Shown here: in pieces, positions 54,801 through 62,400 of the stretch
Position numbering within the stretch: position 1 is the first letter of the stretch
Layout: each line of letters opens with the position of its first letter
Notes under the pieces: model-generated
The model's input: the letters and a program-made list of their open reading frames with translations, nothing else
The model's database searches: none
What the model was told of the DNA's origin: nothing
Program-made: the position numbers and the translations under genes
From: Chloroflexota bacterium
GTDB taxonomy: Bacteria > Chloroflexota > Anaerolineae > B4-G1
Reading direction: 5' to 3'
Assembly (NCBI GenBank): GCA_024232355.1
Contig: JAAEPW010001368.1
Coordinates: 6,852-70,851, forward strand
DNA: 64,000 nt

Positions 54801-55154
54801 CTCAGCAAAATAAAGTCCAAAAAATCGGGTGGCGAGACTACGACCCCCTTTTACGTGGCTATGGCTGCATCCTTTGCCCAGGCATATCGCCTCAACCAGC
54901 CGCGCACTTCAGACACCATCCGCCTGGCCTTGTTCGACGAAGCATTCGGCAAGATGGACACCGCCCGCACGGCCAGCGCCCTGCAATTTATGGTCGATAG
55001 CCAACTCCAGGTCCTGCTGGCGACGCCGCCCGACAAAGCGGCTGGCCTACTCCACTATGTGGACTCGGTGCGCACTGTCGTCCGCAAGAACAACCACGCA
55101 TTTGTCATCGAGATCGACAAAGCGCAGATGATGCAAGAATTAGAGGCAGCGTGA
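51846..55154 (+). CDS. jetC: Wadjet subunit JetC, SMC-like ATPase
   Basis: A 1102-residue SMC/MukB-like ATPase that extrudes DNA loops in Wadjet complexes. Walker A is GVNGVGKSTILDA (residues 30-37 core), followed by an N-terminal head half, long coiled coils (about 250-460 and 600-870) around a central hinge-like region (about 470-590), and the C-terminal head half with the signature KSGGETTTPFYVAMAASFAQ and Walker B LALFDEAFGKMD. Length fits JetC (about 1100 aa). The start ATG 51846 overlaps jetB, and the end overlaps jetD as GTGA. Confidence 0.95.
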   Translation: MKQLTRIRLVNWHLFENTTITCQGSTYFIGVNGVGKSTILDAIQFALVGGQRDVRYNRAAMSGSRRTLAGYVRGELGIEGQRFLRGDATAIVALEFRNPDESYFVHGAVIDAYEDRRSPNIAYFIINNAQLNDNWFFRSEGQVFDSRAFNRHIEHFALPPQARARVFTRLEDYRFHLLNRLGQLKETFPAKITKGVAFSPLVNIRDFVHNYLLDQDLVDVNTLRDQLETMRHFETLAADVRQRITDLDAIEKLDQERQANRRRRITNGAIHRRAQADTHLTELKRCRLELDQKQLNLSRLGLQRDDLAERLNHARQALVDAQVALHTDTTAIREESLREEIARTEIKLTDLRQRENQVRQTLTYETKDAHHLQDLLIEDDLQVPPSLQAFIEEQSTNNSQSAIRNLQDHLESLGHHYAEQHALLKNQSDQLRQEAEQLQREIVQLRTGDRDVSYEAAAPKAAHLRRLLRAELGLGANQVIYLCTALHIPDESWQDAAEGILGRSRFDLLVPPEHYDAAMRLYRQRRHKDNLHGVGLPDTVLILENARPARPESLATEVQTDHPAASALIDMLLGGYVKANSLQDLRDHRTAVTRDCFVRRNYTSRHLNPHYYRRWFIGDRAIPRQIEQREERLDAIRQELLDLQVQDAALRERLALTQDKVRTFIDLERDIPGLDAIPALAAELDTLRDELASLDTQTIEALQAEVERHQATVDAFQNELGKLDQDIGGLQNRIQSLSEETIPNLEQQADQITQSIHQFLAQENAPDMLDEITKEYERRRQRKPLETVMNNAARYEGDYQSAEDRCRTQLREAKQSYSLTYQFGYDGDEDAARYLVERDRYVESELPEYETRIAEQRAMAEQELVENFVHRLREQIEDARQQLAYLNTTLSGLRFGGERFEFITKPEPTLRQVYDMIMDSQNILGESLFESDFRQRHQQGWDLLFERLTAAPGEELVPELRELQDYRNYLRYDIRIHYPSGGRAMLSKIKSKKSGGETTTPFYVAMAASFAQAYRLNQPRTSDTIRLALFDEAFGKMDTARTASALQFMVDSQLQVLLATPPDKAAGLLHYVDSVRTVVRKNNHAFVIEIDKAQMMQELEAA

Positions 55155-56410
55155 AACATGTGACCATCCCTTTCACCCCTTCCCTCGACGTTGCTGCCAT
55201 CCTCCACATCCTGCTCGACGTGTACGAGCGACGCAACGGCGCTTCACGGCACGCCATCCGTGTCAAGATGAACGATGCCAGCAGCACATTACCCGGTTAC
55301 TATAGCCAAACCAATCCCGCCCCCCGCGCCACGGCCAACGAGCAATTGGCAGAACTCAAAAAGCTGCAACTGGTTCGCCTCAAATGGCTGTCGGGGCAAG
55401 AGGGACACCTGCTCGACACCGTCACACTACAGCCCGGGCAGGCTGAGCCATTGTACGCACTGTTAAAGCGCGAACCTCTGGACAAACGACGCCAGCGCCT
55501 GAGCACCTTGCTTCTGGGAGATCGCTTCCGTCTCCTTGGCTGGCGCAGGCGAGCGGTCGATCATTGTCTGAGCCAACTCAAAGCAGGCAAATCACCCGGG
55601 CCCTTCAACCTGGACGACGACGGCTGGAACCAAGACCTAATAACCGCACTCCTGGCTCTCTCTCGAGACGAGCACAGGATAGATGTGAAGACAGAGATCC
55701 CCTACCGGGTTTTCAGCGTGCGGGTATTCAACGACAGCAAGCGTTTTGAGTCGTTCAAGGGAGCCATTGCCCGGATGGCCCGCCGTCACCAGCCGGAATG
55801 GCGCGACTTGTCCAATCAGGAGGCGCTGCGCGAGCTAGGGTTGGTTCCAAACCCCGGACACCTTTACCTCTACGGCCCCTGGCAGTTGGTAGACGATTAC
55901 GGCCAGGTAATGTCACTATCTGAATTCTACCCATCGGTGGGAATCCCCACGGCAATGGCCTCGCGGGTGAGACAAGTGCGGGTAGATGCCGCCCGCGTAG
56001 TCTGTGTAGAGAATCTGACCCCGTTCTACGAACTGATACGCCACCAAGGTCAGGGCCTGGCCGCGCTGTGCCTGTGGGGCAACCCCTCGCCCGTCATCCG
56101 CCACCTGCTGCGCTGCCTGACCGACAATCTGCCTTCAAACATCCCCTTGCTTCTCTGGGCCGACATCGACTATGGCGGGCTAAACATCCTGGCCCAACTG
56201 CGCCAACAGGTCTCGGATCGCTTTTTGCCTTGTTATATGGACCAGGATACGTTGGAGAACTGCGCCTATTGGGCGCAGCCCCTCTCCTCCACCGACGAAC
56301 GTAACCTGGCTCGCCTAAAGCAGCATCCTGCCCTGACCGACATGGTTCCCCTGATCGACTATATGCTTCTACGAGGCATCAAACTGGAGCAAGAAGCAGT
56401 CGCCCTTTAA
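55151..56410 (+). CDS. jetD: Wadjet subunit JetD, Toprim nuclease
   Basis: A 419-residue protein of the DUF3322/DUF2220 type that cleaves small circular DNA once JetABC have extruded it. The first half contains WRDLSNQEALRELGL and FYPSVGIPTAMASRV; the C-terminal Toprim domain has the conserved glutamate in VCVENLTPFYE (Glu 287) and the DxD motif in LLWADIDYGGLNIL (Asp 338 and 340). All catalytic residues appear intact. The start is GTG 55151, in a GTGA overlap with jetC. It is the last gene of the operon, followed at once by a palindromic terminator. Confidence 0.94.
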   Translation: MKHVTIPFTPSLDVAAILHILLDVYERRNGASRHAIRVKMNDASSTLPGYYSQTNPAPRATANEQLAELKKLQLVRLKWLSGQEGHLLDTVTLQPGQAEPLYALLKREPLDKRRQRLSTLLLGDRFRLLGWRRRAVDHCLSQLKAGKSPGPFNLDDDGWNQDLITALLALSRDEHRIDVKTEIPYRVFSVRVFNDSKRFESFKGAIARMARRHQPEWRDLSNQEALRELGLVPNPGHLYLYGPWQLVDDYGQVMSLSEFYPSVGIPTAMASRVRQVRVDAARVVCVENLTPFYELIRHQGQGLAALCLWGNPSPVIRHLLRCLTDNLPSNIPLLLWADIDYGGLNILAQLRQQVSDRFLPCYMDQDTLENCAYWAQPLSSTDERNLARLKQHPALTDMVPLIDYMLLRGIKLEQEAVAL

Positions 56411-56417
56411 AGACCAA

Positions 56418-56451
56418 AGACCTGCCAGGTTTCCGGAAACCTGGCAGGTCT
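56418..56451. terminator. Perfect 34-bp palindrome, bidirectional terminator
   Basis: AGACCTGCCAGGTTTCC (56418-56434) is followed directly by its exact complement. It lies between the convergent jetD and third giant genes, with GGTTTTCG after it on the plus strand and TTTGGTCT on the minus side. The unit recalls palindromes I associate with Chloroflexota intergenic regions. Confidence 0.75.
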
Positions 56452-56483
56452 GGTTTTCGTCTCTCAACTCGATAACATTGGAT

Positions 56484-59400
56484 TCAGGGCACAAGACCAT
56501 GCCAACGCGGTCGTCGCCAGAATCTATCACCGGCAAAAACATCCCACGAATCAAGCACCGCGGTATGGTTCCGCACCACCAACGGCAGATAGATGTAGAC
56601 TTGGTCGGCTTGACCTTCCACCGTCCAAGTAAAGGTTACACTGGTAGTCGAGACAAGGTCTGAAACCTCGACCGTAACCGTATACGCCCCTATCGAATCC
56701 ACTCCCAGAATACCACTGATCAATCCCATCGTAGAGCTAATCGAGAGACCAGGTGGCAGGTCGATGGCGCTATACGTGAGAGTATCACTCTCCACATCGC
56801 TAGCCATAATTTCGAGCCACACAGTATCGCTCACAACATCGCTTTGAGCCCCTGGATTTATCACGTCCGGTGAATCGTTGACATTGGTCACAGTGATGTG
56901 GACCGTAGCTGTGACTACATCGTCACCATCAGAAACGGTGTAGGTGAACACGTCAGCACCGAAAAAGTTGGTTTCGGGTACATAGGTGAACGCGCCGCTG
57001 GCGGTCAGAGTCACCACACCGTAGGCCGGGCCAGTGCTCGGCATAACTGTCAGGGTGTCAGAGGGCACATCCACATCGTTGGCAAGTACGCCACCAGTGT
57101 CTGTGATGATCAGAGAGTCGTCCTCGTACACATCATAGCCATCATCGCCCGCGACAGGCGGGAGGTTGGTCACAGTAATGACAATCGTCCCAGTCACCGG
57201 ATCGTGGATCTCGGCGCCAGTGACGGCAGCAGTGTTTGTGATCCGGGCAAAACCGTCGAGTGCCCGGACCGGGAACGTCAATGTGACGAACTGTCCGGAC
57301 GCAATAGTCAAATTGTGAGCCAGATAAGGAGGCGGCAAAAGCAGACTGCCCGCCTCAGGTGGTTCTAGTACGACTGGCCCCGCCATAACCAGGCCTGCAG
57401 GCAATGTGTCGGAGATGAGACCCTCAGAGAACACACCTGGCCCGGCATTGTTGACCACGATAGTGTAGGTCAACACCTCGCCCTCGGCAAGGGTCAAGGC
57501 GCTGGCCGTTTTAGTCACCGTCAGAGTCGGGGCCGCCAGGTCTCCGTCTACCGGCCCGCGGAAGGGATTTCCGTGATCCAAGGCCAGCGCTACGTTACCG
57601 GAGGCATCAACCGCCTGGGCAAAGTAATAGATGTTCGTATCGACTGGGGGCAAAAAGGCTTCCGCTACGCCGCGAGCAGCATTGTAAACCAGATCCGCCA
57701 TCTCCCAACTCGTCTTGCCTTCCTCCCGGTAAAGCACCACCGTCCGGGCGATCTGTCCACCCGATCCATCTGCGGTGTCAGCATCCTCCAGCAACACCTG
57801 GAACCTGAGGTATGCGCTGGTACTAATCGCCTCCACCTGCCAGATGCTGGGAGCGATAAAATCGGTCGCCGTGACTGGCGCGTGATAGATCTCAAACTCT
57901 AGTTCACTGTAGAGTCGCTGGATACCCACAGTCTCGGTATCGGCCGTAGTAGCCTGGAACTGGCCCGGCACCACCACCAATCGCTCACGAGATTGTCCAT
58001 CAATGGCGAGGAAACGGTTGATCGTGGCAGGATGAGGCGGATACCATGCGCTCGTCGGGTAAGTGGATTCCGTTTCGACATACAGTTCGTCGGTGACGAC
58101 ACGAGATATAGCAGGATCAAAACCAAATACATCGGTAAAGGTACCGCCGACCATCAACGCACCGTGAGCGATGGTGTCTGCCTCGTGAATATCTCGGCTG
58201 TCACGTGGCTGGATGGGTCGCCCGCCAAAGACAATGACGTCATCCGCGCCATCGACGACATAGTATGTCCCTGTGTCGATGGTTCGAGAAACATGACCGA
58301 ACGAGAAAGGTATACTGCTGGTAAAGACCCCGTTCGCCAATTGCGCCGTCGACTTGAACCGCACGCCGACCATTGACGGCTGACTGCCAGGCGGCACAGT
58401 GCTCGTATTGGGCATGCGCACCCTCATCATTGGCAATCCGTAGAGTGTCATCTCGCCTATCACCTTTTCGTCATAGTTGGTCAGAGATCCGCCCGCAAAG
58501 CTGTTATAATAACGCTGCTTGGCCTGCAACAGCGCATTCCCCACCGTCTGCGGCACGCGCGCATCTTTCCAGTAGCCCAGTTCATCCACAAAGTTGGCCA
58601 TCAACTGTTCCGAGTAAGCGATTAGATCAGAATCGCCATAGCCAAAGCCAGTGTTACCTATAAAGGTTGCCCCTTGACGCAAGAATGCCTGGGGCCAATC
58701 AGTACCGGTAACCAGTGAGAGCGAATCCTCGTCGGGCACGTTCAGCCCCGAGTGACAGCCGACGGAGAACTCTAACGTACCGCTGTATTCGACAGCATCC
58801 GTGATCTCGACAGAATAGACATAGATATCGTACCACGTAGAAGACACAGACAACGTGTACGTAGGTGGGATGAGGGCAAAGTGAGTAAAGTGAGCGTTAA
58901 GCGAGTTGAGATCGCTGGCTTGAGTGACGCTGATCAGCTCCATTCGCAGATCGTCGGGCACCCAGTCGTCGCTGATGAGCGTGGTCAGGGTGACAATTCC
59001 TTGCGCGTCCAGGGTATCACTGATATTTTCGGCCTGGTCGACCAAAAAATCATAACCTGTTACCAGCGCGTCCCCCGGCGACAGTGTTGGTCGGGCCAGG
59101 AAAGCATCAATCATCGTCGCGATCTCGGATGGCTTTTCCACCAACCGCCCGATGCCAAAGTGCGGCAGGTACAACTCGCGCCCGCGCCAGGGCAACGGCA
59201 ATACACCGGCGTAATAGTCATCGCTGAGGAAATAACGTGAGGCCAACGACTCGGAGATGATAGGCGTATAGGCCATTTGGGCATACTTGCGTTCGTTCGC
59301 CATCAGTGCCTCGTCACGGATGCGGCGGTGGGGAATAACCCGGTCATCGCCCACGATGACGATGTATTCCAGATTCGGGTATGCGGGTGCCAACCGGTAC

Positions 59401-62400
59401 AGCAGTGATTTGATGTGCGCGGCCACAAAGTTGACGGCCAACGGGTTGCCCGGTTGAGTGTCCCACACCGAGTAGGCAAAATTGATCGCAGAGTAATCAT
59501 CCAGGTTAACCAACGTACCACTGACGTTCGAGTGAGCGACCAATGTATTCAACCGGACGCCCAAGCCCGCCGAGGTGATGGTATCGGTACCGGTGTAGAA
59601 TTGGTTAAAGCGAGAGCCATTGTACAAAATCAACGTATGCACGGTTGTATCAGTGGCAGGAGTGGTAAAAGTGGTAGAGACCGTGTAGGTGATCGGGGTA
59701 TAACGGGCTGTAGCCGTGGCGAGGTCAGTGGACAGGATATAGGATTGCCCAACCGTTCCCGACGTATGCCCACTGATAGCGATATAGTAAGGGCCTGCTA
59801 ACTCGTGCACATCATAAACGATCTGTTCGGTAGCGGTCAATGGGTTGGCCGAAATACTGACCAGAGTCCCAATGTTGGCCAGCCCGCCAATGTTGGCAAG
59901 CCCGCCAATGTTGGCAAGCCCACCAATGTTGGCCAATCCGCCGATGTTGGCCAGCCCGCCAATGTTGGCCAGACCTCCAATGTTGGCAAGTCCCCCAATA
60001 TTGGCAAGTCCGCCAATGTTGGCCAGACCACCAATATTAGCCAGCCCGCCGATGTTGGCCAGCCCGCCGATGTTAGCCAGCCCGCCGATGTCACGTAACT
60101 GACCACTCTCCTCGTCCACCTCTGGCGCAAAGAGATATATATCAAAGTCCGCGTCCAGGTCACTTAGGGTCACAGTCAAAGTAGAGTCTGGTTCAGGAAC
60201 ATGTATCTTGTACCAATCGACGTCGTTGACACTCGTTAGGCTGCTGGTGATATTGCCAGTAGCACTGATCACTTGAGCTGTGGCGCGAGAGTTGTTAGCA
60301 ATGGTAACAACCACCGCATCCGTGTTGTTCGTCTCATCCTCGTCTATCGTCGCGCTGGCGATGATGGCCGTGTTGGTAAAGGCGTCACCCCCGATCAGGT
60401 CGGGACTGATTACACCGGTGATGATGATGACACCGCCTGCCCCCGGCCATAGGTCGTCCACATCCCAGACGTAGGTCGGACTGGCTCTGGTCTCTGTGAT
60501 GGTCACGCCGTTGTTGTCGAACGATGTCGTCAGGACAGACGAGGGCACAATGTCGGTGATGATGACGTCGTGGGCGACCGTGGTGCCAGCGTTGCTGAAC
60601 GTAACCACGTAGGTGATCGGCTTGCCAATGGATGCGACGTCTGGATAGACCGATTTTACGATGACCAGGTCGACATCGGTCGCACCCAACCACTCATCCG
60701 CGCCCAGGTCCGGCCCGAGACCATCGGGACGTAGATCGCCGTCAATGTCGGTTGTCACACCCGCATTCACACCCGCGTCTATGGCCGTCGAACCATCCAT
60801 CAAGTGAATGCCGTCGGGGTTCATTTGGGGGGGCCCAAAGGCATCGGCAAAGGTCAAGACATCGCCCAACCCGCCATGGTCGGTGCCGTTGCTATCCCAC
60901 AACACACCATTCAAGGTTCCCGTGCTGCCCACCGTAACCGTAATACCCACCCCCTGATTAATCAAGATCGTGTTGGTCAAAACGACGTTGCTGTCAGCAC
61001 CAACACAGACCCCACTATTGCCACCACCTGTGTTGCCATGGATGGTCGTGTGCAGCAACCGTGGGAATGACCCTTCAGCAATGATGCCCGCGCCGTAAGA
61101 ATCGGTAGTGTTCCCACTATAGTTGTCGACCAAAACTGTATTGACCAACAAAGCATTACTGCCGGGGCCATTGTAGATTCCACCTCCCAAACCCCAAGAG
61201 GAAGGACTAGCAGTATTGTTCCCCACAAAGTTGTCATACAAGGTAGGACTGCTGCCTTCCATATACAACCCACCGCCTACACCATCATACACCTCGCTGG
61301 CGGTGTTGCGCTCAATCGCATTGCCACTTAGGATAGCATCGCTTTCCACCAACGACACTCCGCCACCCTCACCAACTGCGCCTCCGCCCCTGCTGCCAAA
61401 GTTGTCATGGATATCATTATCAATCAAGTTAGACGGGCTAAATTGCAAATAGACCCCGCCGCCACTACCCCAACTACCAAAACTGGCAACATTATCGCGA
61501 ATTTCACAATTTTTAATAGTGGCCGTGGCCGTAATTACATAGATTCCACCACCAGCGCCGTCATAGGGTTTACTCCCCCCGCCCAACCCGGCAGCATCGC
61601 CGCCAACGATTCGCAGGTTCTCAATCGTGGGGCTGACGTCGCCGGTGATATAGAGCACGCGCCCACCAGCCCACGCATCCAGCACAGTGGGATTGGATAT
61701 CGGATCCGACACGCTCCAATTGGTGATCGTGTACCCGCCACGCAGGGTCAACGTTTTGCTGATATAGACCGTCTGCTGAAAGCCTCCCCGCATCTCGACC
61801 CCGGTGCAGGTACCCGCGACCTTGACCGTATCGCCAGGGCTGGCATCATCCACCGCCCACTGAACGGCGTGAGCGTCGGTGCTGGTATAGGTCTGAGAAG
61901 TGCGGACCAGTCGGGCAAAACAGTTGCCCGTCGTGGGCATCGCCTCGAACGCCCCAATGTCGATCCTCTCCCCCTGCACGCGCGGAAAGCCTGGCCCGCG
62001 CTGGTCATTGTCAGGCGGAGGACTGAAACCCGGGTCGCCCGCGTCAATGGCCGGGCTGTTTGGTAATAGGGCGTGGGTTTCAATATTGCCGCCGTTATCT
62101 TGCAGGATGTCAATATGAGCGGTCATACTGACAATGTCACCCAGTTCAGTAAGACCAGTGCACGTGGCATCGCTGGATAGATTGTGGTCATCAGAAGTGA
62201 TTGCCCCACCACAATTGCCACCGTTGTTGAGTGCCAAAAGAGTGTGACTCAACGTAGCTGTGCCATCGTTTTGGATCCCGCCGCCAGCAGGGCCAGCATT
62301 CTTGGCCACTGTGACATGTGCCAGTGTAATGGTCCCATCAATAAATACTTTGATACCGCCGCCATCCGATGTGATGACCGTGTTGTTGCTGACGGTAACA

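Noticed and set aside
59871..60086. CRISPR-like periodicity
   Set aside because: Units are 18 bases, directly adjacent and coding, with no spacers and no cas genes.
59805..60102. Plus-strand repeat frames opposite the GGLANI array
   Set aside because: They are the complement of the 18-bp repeat; the minus-strand frame is continuous with recognised domains on both sides.
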